A stretch of DNA of 64,000 bases from Paracoccus versutus (GCF_000763885.1 NZ_JRKO01000019.1:1-64000); one strand, 5' to 3'; shown: positions 8,302-27,841, counted from the first letter of the stretch. Numbers and translations are program-made. Notes: generated by a model from the sequence alone, not told the origin.

Positions 8302-8817
8302 GTGGATAGAGCGCAAAAAGAACAGGTGGTCGAAGAACTCGGCCAGATCTTTGAAGCCTCTGGCGTCGTGGTGGTTGCCCGCTACGAGGGAATGACGGTT
8401 GCCCAGATGCAGGACCTGCGCGCGCAGATGCGCGAAGCCGGCGGGTCCGTTCGCGTTGCCAAGAACAGGCTCGCCAAGATCGCCCTGGATGGGAAGCCTT
8501 GCGCAAGCATCGCCGACTATCTGACGGGTATGACCGTGCTCGCCTTTTCCGAAGACCCGGTGGCTGCCGCCAAGGTCGCGGATAAATACGCCAAGGGGAA
8601 CGACAAGTTCGTGATCCTGGGCGGTGCCATGGGCGACACGGCGCTTGACCCTGCCGGTGTGAAAGCCGTGGCCCAGATGCCGTCGCGCGAGGAGCTTATC
8701 GCTTCGATCGTGGCCTGCATCGGTGCCCCTGCTTCCAACATCGCGGGCGCGATCGGCGCACCTGCCAGCAACATCGCGGGCATCCTCTCGACTCTGGAAG
8801 AGCGCGAGGCCGCCTGA
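8302..8817 (+). CDS. rplJ: 50S ribosomal protein L10
   Basis: L10 (171 residues) anchors L7/L12 dimers to the ribosome stalk. I chose the GTG at 8302 (giving [13 protein letters not shown]), which has TTGGAG seven bases upstream and gives the family N-terminus; an in-frame ATG further up at 8263 would lie inside the leader hairpins. The C-terminal region contains GAPASNIAG twice in tandem before ILSTL, a feature seen in alphaproteobacterial L10. rplL follows 67 bp downstream. Confidence 0.96.
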   Translation: MDRAQKEQVVEELGQIFEASGVVVVARYEGMTVAQMQDLRAQMREAGGSVRVAKNRLAKIALDGKPCASIADYLTGMTVLAFSEDPVAAAKVADKYAKGNDKFVILGGAMGDTALDPAGVKAVAQMPSREELIASIVACIGAPASNIAGAIGAPASNIAGILSTLEEREAA

Positions 8818-8884
8818 GGCAATCCCCATTCCGTCGTGGGGTTGAAACCCCGACGTTGGAACACTTAATGGAAAGAACGGAAAA

Positions 8885-9262
8885 ATGGCTGATCTGAAGA
8901 AACTCGCCGAAGAAATCGTGGGCCTGACCCTGCTGGAAGCCCAGGAACTGAAAAACATCCTCAAAGACGAATACGGCATCGAGCCCGCCGCTGGCGGCGC
9001 GGTCATGATGGCCGGTCCGGCTGCCGGCGCCCCCGCCGAAGCCGCTGAGGAAAAGACCGAATTCGACGTCGTCCTGCTGGACGCCGGCGCCAACAAGATC
9101 AACGTGATCAAGGAAGTGCGCGGCATCACCGGCCTGGGCCTGAAAGAAGCCAAGGATCTGGTCGAAGCCGGCGGCAAGGTGAAAGAGGGTGCCTCGAAAG
9201 CCGACGCCGAGGAAATGAAGAAGAAGCTCGAAGCGGCTGGCGCCAAGGTCGAGCTGAAGTAA
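8885..9262 (+). CDS. rplL: 50S ribosomal protein L7/L12
   Basis: L7/L12 (125 residues) forms the flexible stalk dimers that recruit translational GTPases. The N-terminal dimerisation part, an Ala/Pro-rich hinge (roughly residues 38-58) and the C-terminal domain with [16 protein letters not shown] are all seen. GGAAAGAACGG precedes the ATG. Downstream, a 13-bp hairpin separates it from rpoB. Confidence 0.98.
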   Translation: MADLKKLAEEIVGLTLLEAQELKNILKDEYGIEPAAGGAVMMAGPAAGAPAEAAEEKTEFDVVLLDAGANKINVIKEVRGITGLGLKEAKDLVEAGGKVKEGASKADAEEMKKKLEAAGAKVELK

Positions 9263-9295
9263 TTGGCCGTTTCGGCCGATTGACTGCAAGAAATG

Positions 9296-9326
9296 GGCAG
9301 GGTCCGGGGTTTTCCCGGACCCTGCC
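9296..9326 (+). promoter_or_regulatory. Strong hairpin between rplL and rpoB
   Basis: A perfect 13-bp stem (9296-9308 with 9314-9326) and a GTTTT loop stand 33 bp after rplL; a smaller GGCCG hairpin overlaps the rplL stop. There is no U run, so it is not a simple intrinsic terminator. In E. coli this junction holds a partial terminator and an RNase III site that lower rpoBC relative to rplJL, and this hairpin may serve the same purpose. Confidence 0.6.
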
Positions 9327-9501
9327 GAACCTGTCTTGAAGGGCGGTTTGTCCGCCAGACCTTCCTTCAGGGCATGTTCGGGGTTCGGGAGCCTCGCGGT
9401 GGGACGCGCGGCACGAATGGAACCCCGCCCCTCATTCGCCGCCTTGCGCCGGTCGGGCCCCGACGGCCGCTGCAAGCGAAAGACGAAAGGTAAGACCCTC
9501 T

Positions 9502-13650
<4,149 letters not shown>

Positions 13651-13653
13651 GGC

Positions 13654-13961
13654 ATGAGCATTGCCATCTGTCGCTTCGGAATGCTGCCTTCCCTCATCGC
13701 CCTTGCGGGCTGTGGGGTGCAGATCGAACGGATCGCAGATGGCAACTCGCGTCGAGAAAAAGGGTATGAGTTTGTCGCAACGACATTCGATTACTCGAAC
13801 AACGACGCCGTGCCTGCGAACAGGATGCTCCAGGCAGCCGCAAGACATTGTCGGCTGCCTCACCACAACGCCCGCGAAACCATTCCGCATACCGGAGCCT
13901 ATGGGCTTCATGGAGCTTGGATGATGGATTTCGCCTGCCCCGCGCCTGAAAAGGACATGAA

Positions 13962-13965
<4 letters not shown>
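13654..13965 (+). CDS. Small putative lipoprotein between rpoB and rpoC
   Basis: This is an unrecognised 103-residue protein. Its first 20 residues read as a lipoprotein signal: Arg at 7, hydrophobic LPSLIALAG and a lipobox L-A-G-C with Cys20. The mature part has a His/Cys-containing segment ([10 protein letters not shown], later MDFAC) and no known domain that I can name. It starts 3 bp after the rpoB stop and its stop overlaps the rpoC ATG in ATGA, so it would be translated with rpoC. An alternative ATG at 13681 gives a shorter signal. Its bases look less G+C-rich than rpoB and rpoC. Whether it is expressed is unproven. Confidence 0.6.
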
Positions 13966-18170
<4,205 letters not shown>

Positions 18171-18190
18171 TCGCCCGCGGATGAAACTGG

Positions 18191-18220
18191 AAAGGCCCGG
18201 CAGCGATGCCGGGCCTTTTT
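18191..18220 (+). terminator. Intrinsic terminator after rpoC
   Basis: A perfect 12-bp stem (18191-18202 with 18207-18218) with a GCGA tetraloop ends in a T run. It closes the rplJL-rpoBC transcript. Confidence 0.9.
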
Positions 18221-18403
18221 GCTGGCGCGGGCTTGCCTCCGTTTCGGCAATCTGGGATTGCATGGCACGGGCATTATCCGCCGAAGGTTGCCTGGGCTCC
18301 TTCTTGCGGTGAACGGCCCGCCGTCCTGCCGATGCCCCTTGCGTTTCCGGGCTTCGGCCGGCCGGGGTAACGCCAGGGTAACGATTGTCGAGGAGGAACA
18401 TCC

Positions 18404-18679
18404 ATGCAGCTGTGTGGGCATTGCGGCTCGGAGGTTAAGGAAGGTTTTACGGTTTGCGCCGGCTGCGGGGCCAACCTGCGACGCAGCCTGTGGCCGATCA
18501 TCATCGGCGGGCTTGCGGTGGTTTTCGGCGTGGCCATGCTGCTGGACGCCTTGCTGGCCTTGACCTCCAACTTCTTCTGGGCGCTGAGGAATGGCGGCAT
18601 CGGCGGCGTTCTGGTTCTGGTCGGCTATCTGATATTCCGATCGGGCTGGAAGAAGCAGTGGTACAGGCGCAACGCCTGA
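18404..18679 (+). CDS. Zinc-ribbon small membrane protein
   Basis: This 91-residue protein of unknown role starts with a zinc ribbon (MQLCGHCG, then CAGCGA, cysteines at 4, 7, 18 and 21). Two membrane segments follow (roughly residues 28-48 and 60-80), and it ends in a basic tail (WKKQWYRRNA). AGGAGG at 18391-18396 gives a strong start. Upstream there are two close GGTAACG copies (near 18366 and 18378) that could be operators. Similar zinc-ribbon membrane proteins are common but uncharacterised, so I give no function. Confidence 0.75.
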   Translation: MQLCGHCGSEVKEGFTVCAGCGANLRRSLWPIIIGGLAVVFGVAMLLDALLALTSNFFWALRNGGIGGVLVLVGYLIFRSGWKKQWYRRNA

Positions 18680-18840
18680 TCGCGGTTTCCCATGGGCCGG
18701 ACAGCGGCTCGCGGCCGGGGCGCCAGGGCGGTTCGTGGCCAAAAGGCCGCGGAACCGCCGACCGGCTGCGGGCGCGCTTGACAGGCTATGGCTTTCTTTC
18801 TGCGGCTTTCCTAAGCATTGGAAAACCGCCGGGAATCGCC

Positions 18841-19782
18841 ATGCGCACGCCGCTTCTTTCATCGGGTCGAAAGGGTCGGCCGCCCGCCGAGCCGCAGGTC
18901 TTTTCGGCCAGTGCCGCCGACAACCTGCGCGGCTCGGCGCTGATGATGCTCAGCATGGCGGCCTTTATCTGCAACGACGCGCTGATGAAGGCGGTGACGC
19001 AAAGCCTGCCGCTCTACGAATCCATCGCCATCCGCGGCGCCATGGTGCTGCTGACCATGGTGCTGATCGCGCAGGCGCAGGGCGGCGTCCGGCTGCGGGT
19101 GCCGCGCGGCGACGTCTGGCCGCTGGCGCTGCGCACGGTGGCCGACGTGATCTCGACGGTGTTCTACCTGCTGGCGCTGCGGCGCATGGCGCTGGCCGAC
19201 ATCTCGGCGATCATGCAGGCGCTGCCGCTGGCGGTGACGCTGGCGGCGGCGCTGTTCTTTCACGAAAGGCTAGGCTGGCGGCGGCTGCTGGCGGTCGGCA
19301 TCGGCTTTCTGGGCGTGCTGCTGATCCTGCGGCCGGGCACGGGGGCTTTCGACCTGTGGTCGGCGGTGGCGCTGGCGGCGATGCTGCTGATCGTGCTGCG
19401 CGACCTGGTGACGCGGACCTTCTCGGTCGGGGTCGGCTCTTCGGCCATCGCCTTTTACGCGGCGCTGGCGGTGATGCTGTCGGGCTTCGTGCTGGGCTGG
19501 ACGGAAAGCTGGCGCATCCCCACCCTGGCCGAGTTCGCGCTGCTGGCGATGGCCGCGGGGTTCCTGACCGTGGGCTATATCACCGCCGTCGCCACCATGC
19601 GGGTGGGCGAGATCTCGGTCGTCGCGCCCTTCCGCTATACCTCGCTGGTCTGGGCGGTGGTGCTGGGGCTGGCGATCTTCGGCGAATGGCCGGACCTGTG
19701 GACCTGGGCCGGCTCGGCGCTGGTGGTGGGGGCGGGCATCTATACCATCCTGCGCGAGCGGCGGTTGCAGGGGAGGGGTTGA
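18841..19782 (+). CDS. EamA/DMT family transporter
   Basis: This 313-residue protein has about ten hydrophobic segments in two repeats, the mark of the drug/metabolite transporter (EamA, RhaT-like) superfamily. The first half starts near SALMMLSMAAFICNDALM and the second near LWSAVALAAMLL. Such inner-membrane proteins export amino acids, nucleotides or other metabolites; the substrate is not evident. I took the ATG at 18841; a start at 18949 is also possible, and the first 30 residues look non-structural. Its stop overlaps the next ATG (TGATG), so it is coupled to the glycosyltransferase-like gene. Confidence 0.85.
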   Translation: MRTPLLSSGRKGRPPAEPQVFSASAADNLRGSALMMLSMAAFICNDALMKAVTQSLPLYESIAIRGAMVLLTMVLIAQAQGGVRLRVPRGDVWPLALRTVADVISTVFYLLALRRMALADISAIMQALPLAVTLAAALFFHERLGWRRLLAVGIGFLGVLLILRPGTGAFDLWSAVALAAMLLIVLRDLVTRTFSVGVGSSAIAFYAALAVMLSGFVLGWTESWRIPTLAEFALLAMAAGFLTVGYITAVATMRVGEISVVAPFRYTSLVWAVVLGLAIFGEWPDLWTWAGSALVVGAGIYTILRERRLQGRG

Positions 19783-20603
19783 TGCGGGTGCAGATGCTGG
19801 GCCTGTGCCGGTTTTCCTATCTCGGCGGGCGCGGCTTCCAGGTCGCGCACGAGTCGCTGGAGGAGCGGCGGGCGTTCCTCTATGATCCCGCGCGGCTGGC
19901 GCGGCGCTGGTTCTGGTTCGAGCATGTCGCGCTGCCCGGCTGGCTGGCCCAGACCGATCCGGATTTCACCCTGGTGCTGATGACGGGGCCGGACCTGCCC
20001 GAACCCTGGCTGTCGCGGCTGCGCGAACTGGCCGGGATCATGCCGCAGGCGCGGCTGGCCCTGGTCCCGCCGATGGAGCGGCATGTGGAGGCCTGCATGG
20101 CCGTCGTCGCCCCCCATGTCGAGCCGGGGGCCGATGTCGTCGGCCATTTCCGCCATGACGACGACGATGCGGTGGCGGTGGACTATATCCGCGACGCCCG
20201 CCGCGATTTCGCGGCGATGCAGCCGCTTTGGCGGCAAAGGCGCCGGCTGTCCTGCGACTATTCCCGCGGCGTGGTCCTGCGCGCGGGGGCAGGGGGGATC
20301 GGCGCGGAACTGCGGATGATCCACAATGCCAGCGCGGCGCTGACCATCTACCTGCCACCCGATGCCGGGCGCTGCGCGCTGCATTTCCCGCATTGGAAGG
20401 TGGCGATGTCCATGCCCGGCGTGACCTTGCCCGGCAAGGTGATGTATGCGCGGATGCTGCACCGCGACAACGATTCCGGCGCGGTCGGCGCGGGCTATCC
20501 GGTCGAGGGGCAGGGGGCCGCGATGCCCGCCTTGCTGGCCGACCGTTTCCGCATCGACCTGCCCGAACTGGACGAGGGCGCGCGGCGCCTGTGGCCGGGG
20601 TGA
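19782..20603 (+). CDS. Putative rhamnosyltransferase-like glycosyltransferase
   Basis: This 273-residue protein resembles the family annotated as putative rhamnosyl transferases in Rhodobacteraceae. It begins with MLGLCRFSYLG and has a HFRHDDDDAV segment near residue 122 that would supply the acidic DxD-like metal/sugar-nucleotide site. A surface polysaccharide role is likely but unproven. It overlaps the EamA gene by 1 nt. The rpsL promoter starts 18 bp after its stop with no clear terminator between, so read-through into the str operon is possible. Confidence 0.65.
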   Translation: MRVQMLGLCRFSYLGGRGFQVAHESLEERRAFLYDPARLARRWFWFEHVALPGWLAQTDPDFTLVLMTGPDLPEPWLSRLRELAGIMPQARLALVPPMERHVEACMAVVAPHVEPGADVVGHFRHDDDDAVAVDYIRDARRDFAAMQPLWRQRRRLSCDYSRGVVLRAGAGGIGAELRMIHNASAALTIYLPPDAGRCALHFPHWKVAMSMPGVTLPGKVMYARMLHRDNDSGAVGAGYPVEGQGAAMPALLADRFRIDLPELDEGARRLWPG

Positions 20604-20621
20604 AGAGCGGCGGCGGGGTTG

Positions 20622-20650
20622 TTGACTCACCCCCGGTTTGCCCATATACG
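20622..20650 (+). promoter_or_regulatory. str operon (rpsL) promoter
   Basis: TTGACT (20622-20627) and TATACG (20645-20650) are spaced 17 bp apart. This is a good match to the housekeeping consensus, about 210 bp upstream of rpsL. Confidence 0.65.
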
Positions 20651-20737
20651 CGCCTTCACCCGTCAGGAATCTGATCGGGGCCCAGAACCTCTGTGGTCAT
20701 GATCCGGGCCGAATGCCCCGATCCTCTGGTAATTCAG

Positions 20738-20769
20738 CCCGTCCTCCCCGGTTTCGGGGACAGGATGGG
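20738..20769 (+). promoter_or_regulatory. Stem-loop in the rpsL leader
   Basis: CCCGTCC and GGATGGG (one G-U) enclose a CCCC-GGTTTC-GGGG helix, giving a long imperfect stem in the 5' leader. No U run follows. It may affect leader stability or regulation; an in-frame extension of rpsL through this leader has no plausible start. Confidence 0.4.
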
Positions 20770-20859
20770 TTGTGGCGTTTCACGATGGGCGTGATTCGCC
20801 GTCGAGAAGTGGCGCAGCCGATGGCTGCGAGTATTGACGAAAGCAAGACGGGGAACCGA

Positions 20860-21231
20860 ATGCCGACGATCCAACAGCTGATCCGCAAACCGCGGCAGCC
20901 CAAGGTGCAGCGCTCGAAGTCGCAGCACCTGCAATCCTGCCCGCAGAAGCGGGGCGTATGCACGCGCGTCTATACCACGACGCCGAAAAAGCCGAACTCG
21001 GCCATGCGTAAGGTGGCCAAGGTCCGCCTGACCAATGGTTTCGAAGTCATCTCCTACATTCCGGGCGAAAAGCACAACCTGCAGGAACACAGCGTCGTGC
21101 TGATCCGCGGCGGCCGGGTGAAAGACCTTCCGGGTGTCCGCTATCACATCCTGCGCGGTGTGCTGGATACCCAGGGCGTCAAAGACCGTCGCCAGCGTCG
21201 TTCGAAATACGGCGCCAAGCGTCCGAAGTAA
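20860..21231 (+). CDS. rpsL: 30S ribosomal protein S12
   Basis: S12 (123 residues) lies at the decoding centre. The streptomycin-related lysines are wild type in TTTPKKPNS and [13 protein letters not shown]. The ATG at 20860 gives the standard [12 protein letters not shown] start. It heads the rpsL-rpsG-fusA cluster; rpsG follows after 12 bp. Confidence 0.98.
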   Translation: MPTIQQLIRKPRQPKVQRSKSQHLQSCPQKRGVCTRVYTTTPKKPNSAMRKVAKVRLTNGFEVISYIPGEKHNLQEHSVVLIRGGRVKDLPGVRYHILRGVLDTQGVKDRRQRRSKYGAKRPK

Positions 21232-21714
<483 letters not shown>

Positions 21715-21732
21715 CCGGAAGGAAGGCCCTTT

Positions 21733-23856
21733 ATGGCACGCGAATATCCGCTGGAGCGCTACCGGAACTTCGGGATCATGGCCCACATCGACGCGGGCAA
21801 GACCACGACGACCGAGCGCATCCTGTTCTATACCGGCAAGAACCACAAGATGGGCGAGACGCACGAAGGTGCGTCCACCATGGACTGGATGGAGCAGGAA
21901 GCCGAGCGCGGCATCACCATCACCTCGGCGGCGACCACCACCTTCTGGCAGCGCCACGAGGATGCGGACTTCACCCCCGATGACAAGGAGCGTTGCCGCT
22001 TCAACATCATCGACACCCCCGGCCACGTCGACTTCACCATCGAGGTCGAGCGTTCGCTGGCCGTGCTCGACGGCGCGATCTGCCTGCTGGACGGCAACGC
22101 CGGCGTCGAGCCGCAGACCGAGACGGTGTGGCGCCAGGCCGACCGCTACAAGGTTCCGCGGATCGTCTTCGTCAACAAGATGGACAAGATCGGCGCCGAT
22201 TTCTTCAAATGCGTCGCCATGATCAAGGACCGCACCGGCGGCACCCCCTGCCCGATCGCCCTGCCGATCGGCGCCGAGGACAAGCTGGAAGGCATCGTCG
22301 ACCTGATCAAGATGGAAGAATGGGTCTGGAGGGGCGAGGATCTGGGCGCCTCCTGGATTCGCCAGCCGATCCGCGAGGATCTGCAGGACGTCGCCGAGGA
22401 ATGGCGCGGCAAGATGATCGAACTCGCCGTCGAACAGGACGACGAGGCGATGGAAGCCTACCTGGAAGGCAACGAGCCCGACGAGGCGACGCTGCGCAAG
22501 CTGATCCGCAAGGGCACGCTGTCGCTGTCCTTCTTCCCGGTCATGGCCGGCTCGGCCTTCAAGAACAAGGGCGTGCAGCCGCTTCTGAACGCGGTGGTGG
22601 ACTTCCTGCCGGCGCCGACCGACGTTCCCGCCTACATGGGCTTCGCCCCCGGCGACGAGACGGAAGAGCGCAACATCGCCCGTCACGCCACGGATTCGGA
22701 CCCGTTCTCGGCGCTGGCGTTCAAGATCATGAACGACCCCTTCGTCGGCTCGCTGACCTTCACGCGGATCTATTCCGGCGCCCTGAAGAAGGGTGACCAG
22801 ATGCTGAACTCGACCAAGGGCAAGCGCGAGCGCGTCGGCCGGATGATGGTGATGCACGCCATCAACCGCGAAGAGATCGACGAAGCCTTCGCCGGCGACA
22901 TCATCGCCCTGGCGGGCCTGAAGGAAACCACCACGGGCGACACGCTGTGCGACCCGGCGAAACCGGTGGTCCTGGAAACCATGACCTTCCCCGAGCCGGT
23001 GATCGAGATCGCCGTCGAGCCGAAGTCCAAGGCCGACCAGGAAAAGATGGGCCTTGCCCTGCAGCGCCTGGCCGCCGAAGACCCGTCCTTCCGCGTCGAG
23101 ACCGACCTGGAATCGGGTCAGACCATCATGAAGGGCATGGGCGAACTTCACCTCGACATCCTGGTGGACCGCATGAAGCGCGAGTTCAAGGTCGAGGCGA
23201 ATATCGGCGCCCCGCAGGTGGCCTATCGCGAGACCATCTCGCGCGAAGCCGAGATCGACTACACGCACAAGAAACAGACGGGCGGCACCGGCCAGTTCGC
23301 GCGCGTCAAGCTGGTCATCACGCCTACCGAGCCGGGCGAGGGCTATTCGTTCGAGTCGAAGATCGTCGGCGGTGCCGTGCCCAAGGAATACATTCCGGGC
23401 GTCGAGAAGGGCATCAAGTCGGTGATGGATTCGGGTCCGCTGGCCGGCTTCCCGGTGATCGACTTCAAGGTGGCGCTGATCGACGGTGCCTTCCATGACG
23501 TCGACTCCTCGGTCCTGGCCTTCGAGATCGCCGCCCGCGCCGCCATGCGCGAGGGGCTGAAGAAGGCGGGCGCCAAGCTGCTCGAGCCGATCATGCGCGT
23601 CGAAGTGGTCACGCCGGAGGAATATACCGGCTCGATCATCGGCGACCTGACCAGCCGTCGCGGCATGGTCCGCGGTCAGGACACCCGCGGCAATGCCAAT
23701 GTCATCGACGCGATGGTGCCGCTGGCCAATATGTTCGGCTATATCAACAACCTGCGTTCGATGTCCTCGGGCCGCGCGGTGTTCACGATGCAGTTCGACC
23801 ATTACGAGGCCGTGCCGCAGAACATCTCGGACGAGATCCAGAAGAAATACGCGTAA
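21733..23856 (+). CDS. fusA: Elongation factor G
   Basis: EF-G (707 residues) is the GTPase that drives translocation. The G motifs are [12 protein letters not shown] near residue 17, DTPGHVDF near 90 and NKMD near 144. Domain III (GMGELHLDI) and domains IV-V (with [12 protein letters not shown]) follow to a normal end. GGAAGG lies before the ATG. A BIME-like double repeat separates it from tuf. Confidence 0.98.
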   Translation: MAREYPLERYRNFGIMAHIDAGKTTTTERILFYTGKNHKMGETHEGASTMDWMEQEAERGITITSAATTTFWQRHEDADFTPDDKERCRFNIIDTPGHVDFTIEVERSLAVLDGAICLLDGNAGVEPQTETVWRQADRYKVPRIVFVNKMDKIGADFFKCVAMIKDRTGGTPCPIALPIGAEDKLEGIVDLIKMEEWVWRGEDLGASWIRQPIREDLQDVAEEWRGKMIELAVEQDDEAMEAYLEGNEPDEATLRKLIRKGTLSLSFFPVMAGSAFKNKGVQPLLNAVVDFLPAPTDVPAYMGFAPGDETEERNIARHATDSDPFSALAFKIMNDPFVGSLTFTRIYSGALKKGDQMLNSTKGKRERVGRMMVMHAINREEIDEAFAGDIIALAGLKETTTGDTLCDPAKPVVLETMTFPEPVIEIAVEPKSKADQEKMGLALQRLAAEDPSFRVETDLESGQTIMKGMGELHLDILVDRMKREFKVEANIGAPQVAYRETISREAEIDYTHKKQTGGTGQFARVKLVITPTEPGEGYSFESKIVGGAVPKEYIPGVEKGIKSVMDSGPLAGFPVIDFKVALIDGAFHDVDSSVLAFEIAARAAMREGLKKAGAKLLEPIMRVEVVTPEEYTGSIIGDLTSRRGMVRGQDTRGNANVIDAMVPLANMFGYINNLRSMSSGRAVFTMQFDHYEAVPQNISDEIQKKYA

Positions 23857-23863
23857 TCCAGGC

Positions 23864-23920
23864 GGTGCGTGGGAAACCGCGCACCCTACCAACCCCGTAG
23901 GGTGCGTGGCTGCACGCACC
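23864..23920. repeat. BIME-like pair of inverted REP units
   Basis: Two copies of a GTAGGGTGCG...CGCACC unit face each other. The possible helices are GGTGCG/CGCACC (23864-23885), a 10-bp stem 23880-23889 with 23897-23906, and GGTGCGTG-GCTG-CACGCACC (23901-23920). The middle helix excludes the outer two, so the RNA could switch. Such GTAGGGTGCG units occur as dispersed elements in many bacteria. This one fills most of the fusA-tuf gap. Confidence 0.7.
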
Positions 23921-23942
23921 GTCAACATAAGGAGCCATGCCC

Positions 23943-25118
<1,176 letters not shown>

Positions 25119-25183
25119 TCCTTTGGGGCGGCGGCTTCCAGCCGCGGCCCTTCCGGGAGCATCGGGTGATCCCGCGAGGGATA

Positions 25184-25335
25184 TCGCGATGAGGGGCCGC
25201 TCCGCAGGGGGCGGCCTTTTTCCTTGCCGCGGGGGTGGTGGCCGCGGGGGTGCTTGCCGGGCGCGGCTGCCGGGGCTCTGCCCCGGACCCCGGGATATTG
25301 GGGCACGAAAGAAGCAACGCACGCCGCGCCGGGCG
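25184..25335. repeat. 152-bp direct repeat, copy B (3' of tuf)
   Basis: This copy lies 65 bp after tuf and matches 2-153 in register with about six mismatches. Homology starts at or left of the window edge for copy A, so the true repeat may extend into tuf. It ends abruptly at GCCGGGCG. The REP-like GGGGC-TCT-GCCCC hairpin inside may act as the tuf 3' structure. Confidence 0.85.
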
Positions 25336-25369
25336 CTTGGAGGGGCCCTGCCGAAGGTGCCGCAAAGCG

Positions 25370-26022
25370 TCAGGAGGGAACAGGGATGCCCGCCGTATCG
25401 AATGCTGTCCTGATATGCGCTAGGGTTTTCTTGCGGTGAATGATTCTCCGCCTCATGACGCCCCGATACCATGCATGAGCATCCACCTTCATGGCCTGCC
25501 GATAGGCTTCTTCGTCCCAATATGGCGTAATGTCGATGCCGTTGCGTCGCAGCGTATTAAGCAGCGGATCCTTGTTATAAAAGGCAATACCGTAGGGATG
25601 GACGGGGACGCCCTGAGGAGGAGGGGCATGGCAAAGGCCTTGATGATCGGCGCGTATTCCAGCTTACGGCACTTCGGCTCCAACTGTGCCCAAGCCATCC
25701 GGGATTGTGGGCGCCGCCGAAGGACAAGGATCTTCTGGTCGACGCGTCCCAACAGCTGGCGCCCATGCATCGCCGATCCCTCGGCGAAGATCAGGAGCCG
25801 AGCGCCGGCGTAAAGCGCCATTTGCCGCATCAGTGTTTCTTTTCCTGGATCCAGGATGGCGACGCCCGCCCGCGACATGGCTTCGACCGGCGGGCGCTCT
25901 CCGGCATGGCCACGTCGTGTGCCGGGACAGATCAAGAGCGCCTTGATAGCCCGCGCAATGAGGGCAGAGTTCGGCGTGAAGATAGCTTGACCGCAGGTCG
26001 TGAACCGGATAAATCCCCGCAA
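25370..26022 (-). pseudogene. Frameshifted glycosyltransferase-like (GT61-type) remnant
   Basis: Read on the minus strand, 26022 to about 25630 encodes LYAGARLLIFAEGSAMHG and LLGRVDQKILVLRRRP, a pattern like the C-terminal half of GT61-type polysaccharide glycosyltransferases. Near 25605-25630, at a CCTCCTCCTC run, the reading moves to another frame, giving [30 protein letters not shown] and a stop at 25370-25372. The first frame alone ends earlier at 25489 in sequence unlike a protein core. The N-terminal half also seems missing. The bases are more A+T-rich than the flanks. It sits between tuf and rpsJ and is opposite in direction to both. Confidence 0.6.
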
Positions 26023-26060
26023 TCATCGCCGGTTTTCCAAGAATCGGCTTGTCAGGGCCG

Positions 26061-26080
26061 GGCCGCCACGCAAGGCGGCC
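26061..26080 (+). promoter_or_regulatory. Hairpin in the rpsJ leader
   Basis: A GGCCGCC-ACGCAA-GGCGGCC stem with a following TGCTCTTGTTT tract lies about 85 bp upstream of rpsJ. It could be an attenuator-like leader element or end transcription entering from the left. I did not find a convincing promoter for the S10 operon. Confidence 0.4.
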
Positions 26081-26164
26081 TGCTCTTGTTTATACGGTTC
26101 GACGCTGGCGGTGCGTGGTGTGTCGTCAGCCTCTCAACTTGAACTCCCCGCAAGAGGGATGAGA

Positions 26165-26473
26165 ATGCAAAGCCAGAATATCCGCATCCGGTTGAAGGCG
26201 TTCGATTATCGCGTCCTGGATGCCAGCACGCAGGAAATCGTCAACACCGCCAAGCGCACCGGCGCGCAGGTCCGCGGCCCGATTCCGCTGCCCAACAAGA
26301 TCGAGAAATTCACCGTTCTGCGCGGTCCGCACATCGACAAGAAATCCCGCGACCAGTGGGAAATCCGCACGCACAAGCGCCTGCTGGACATCGTCGACCC
26401 GACCCCGCAGACCGTTGACGCCCTGATGAAGCTCGACCTCGCCGCCGGCGTGGATGTCGAGATCAAGGTTTAA
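26165..26473 (+). CDS. rpsJ: 30S ribosomal protein S10
   Basis: S10 (102 residues) is in the head of the small subunit and also binds NusG (as NusE). The start [14 protein letters not shown] and the end GVDVEIKV are typical. I chose the ATG at 26165 (MQSQNIRIR) with AGAGGGA upstream; the ATG at 26159 is too close to that site. It begins the S10 operon; rplC follows after 10 bp. Confidence 0.97.
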   Translation: MQSQNIRIRLKAFDYRVLDASTQEIVNTAKRTGAQVRGPIPLPNKIEKFTVLRGPHIDKKSRDQWEIRTHKRLLDIVDPTPQTVDALMKLDLAAGVDVEIKV

Positions 26474-26483
26474 GGAGGCCATC

Positions 26484-27221
26484 ATGCTGCGGACTGGTGT
26501 TATCGCCAAGAAGCTGGGCATGACCCGGCTGTTCCTGGAGGACGGGCGTCAGGTGCCCGTCACCGTGCTGCACGTGGACAACGTGCAGGTCATCGCTCAG
26601 CGCACCGCCGAGAAAGACGGCTACGTGGCGCTGCAGCTCGGCGCGGGCGAGGCGAAAGCCAAGCGCACGACCGCCGCGCTGCGCGGCCATTTCGCCAAGG
26701 CGAATGTCGCGCCCAAGCGCAAGATCGCGGAATTCCGCGTCTCGCCCGAGAACCTGGTCGAGGTGGGCGAGGAGATCGTCGCCGACCATTACTTCGAGGG
26801 CCAGTATGTCGACATCGCCGGCACCTCGATCGGCAAGGGCTTTGCCGGTGCGATGAAGCGGCACAATTTCGGCGGCCTGCGCGCCTCGCACGGCGTGTCG
26901 ATCAGCCACCGCTCGCACGGCTCGACCGGCCAGTGCCAGGATCCGGGCAAGGTGTTCAAGGGCAAGAAGATGGCCGGCCACCTGGGTGCCGTGCGCGTCA
27001 CCACCCAGAACCTCCAGGTCGTCAAGACCGATGCCGAACGTGGCCTGATCATGGTCAAGGGCTCGGTGCCGGGTTCCAAGGGCGGCTGGGTCACGATCAA
27101 GGACGCCGTGAAGAAGCCGCTGGCCGAAAACACCGTTTTCCCGGCCGCGACCCGTTCGAAAGCTGCCCAGGCCGAGGCTGCCGCCCCTGCCGAGGCCGCC
27201 GCGCCCGAAGGAGACAACTGA
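26484..27221 (+). CDS. rplC: 50S ribosomal protein L3
   Basis: L3 (245 residues) nucleates large-subunit assembly and reaches the peptidyl transferase centre. The core [20 protein letters not shown] is present. The C-terminus carries an extra Ala/Glu/Pro-rich tail (from about residue 222) that is longer than in E. coli L3 and common in alphaproteobacteria. TAAGGAGG precedes the ATG. Its stop overlaps rplD by 1 nt. Confidence 0.98.
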   Translation: MLRTGVIAKKLGMTRLFLEDGRQVPVTVLHVDNVQVIAQRTAEKDGYVALQLGAGEAKAKRTTAALRGHFAKANVAPKRKIAEFRVSPENLVEVGEEIVADHYFEGQYVDIAGTSIGKGFAGAMKRHNFGGLRASHGVSISHRSHGSTGQCQDPGKVFKGKKMAGHLGAVRVTTQNLQVVKTDAERGLIMVKGSVPGSKGGWVTIKDAVKKPLAENTVFPAATRSKAAQAEAAAPAEAAAPEGDN

Positions 27222-27841
27222 TGAAACTCGACGTTATCACGCTCGATGCCGGCAAGGCCGGGGATATCGACCTGAGCGATGACATCTTCGGGCTTGAACC
27301 GCGTGCGGACCTGCTGCACCGCGTCGTGCGCTGGCAGCGTGCGAAGGCGCAGGCGGGCACCCATTCGGTGCTGGGCAAGTCGGATGTCAGCTACTCGACC
27401 AAGAAGATCTATCGCCAGAAGGGCACCGGCGGCGCCCGCCACGGTTCCCGCAAGGCGCCGATCTTCCGTCACGGCGGCGTCTACAAGGGCCCGACCCCGC
27501 GCAGCCACGCCTTCGACCTGCCCAAGAAGGTTCGCGCGCTTGGCCTGAAGCACGCGCTGTCGGCCAAGGCCGCGGCGGGTGAGCTGGTCGTGGTGGAGAG
27601 CCTGAACATCGCGGAAGCCAAGACCGCGGCCGTCGCCAAGGCGGTCAAGGAAAACGGCTGGAAGCGCGTCCTGGTGATCGACGGGGCCGAGGTGAACGAG
27701 AATTTCGCCCGCGCCGCCCGCAACCTGGAAGGCGTCGATGTGCTGCCCTCGATGGGTGCCAACGTCTATGACATCCTGCGTCGCGACACGCTCGTGCTGA
27801 CGCGCGCCGGTGTCGAAGCTCTGGAGGCTCGCCTGAAATGA
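27221..27841 (+). CDS. rplD: 50S ribosomal protein L4
   Basis: L4 (206 residues) lines the exit tunnel. The extended-loop segment [21 protein letters not shown] is typical. In E. coli L4 represses the S10 operon; no such leader was shown here. It is joined to rplC by TGATG and to rplW by ATGA overlaps, so the three are translated as a coupled set. Confidence 0.98.
   Translation: MKLDVITLDAGKAGDIDLSDDIFGLEPRADLLHRVVRWQRAKAQAGTHSVLGKSDVSYSTKKIYRQKGTGGARHGSRKAPIFRHGGVYKGPTPRSHAFDLPKKVRALGLKHALSAKAAAGELVVVESLNIAEAKTAAVAKAVKENGWKRVLVIDGAEVNENFARAARNLEGVDVLPSMGANVYDILRRDTLVLTRAGVEALEARLK

Noticed and set aside
8734-8790. Tandem GAPASNIAG in L10 as a possible recent duplication
   Set aside because: The two copies differ at several codon positions and the same doubling is familiar from other alphaproteobacterial L10 proteins.
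20638-20859. N-terminal extension of S12 by 74 codons
   Set aside because: It crosses the promoter and leader stem; S12 is complete from 20860.
25123-25439. Small frames over the repeat after tuf
   Set aside because: Composed of Gly/Arg/Pro from repeat sequence, and equivalent frames occur in copy A; no sign of coding.
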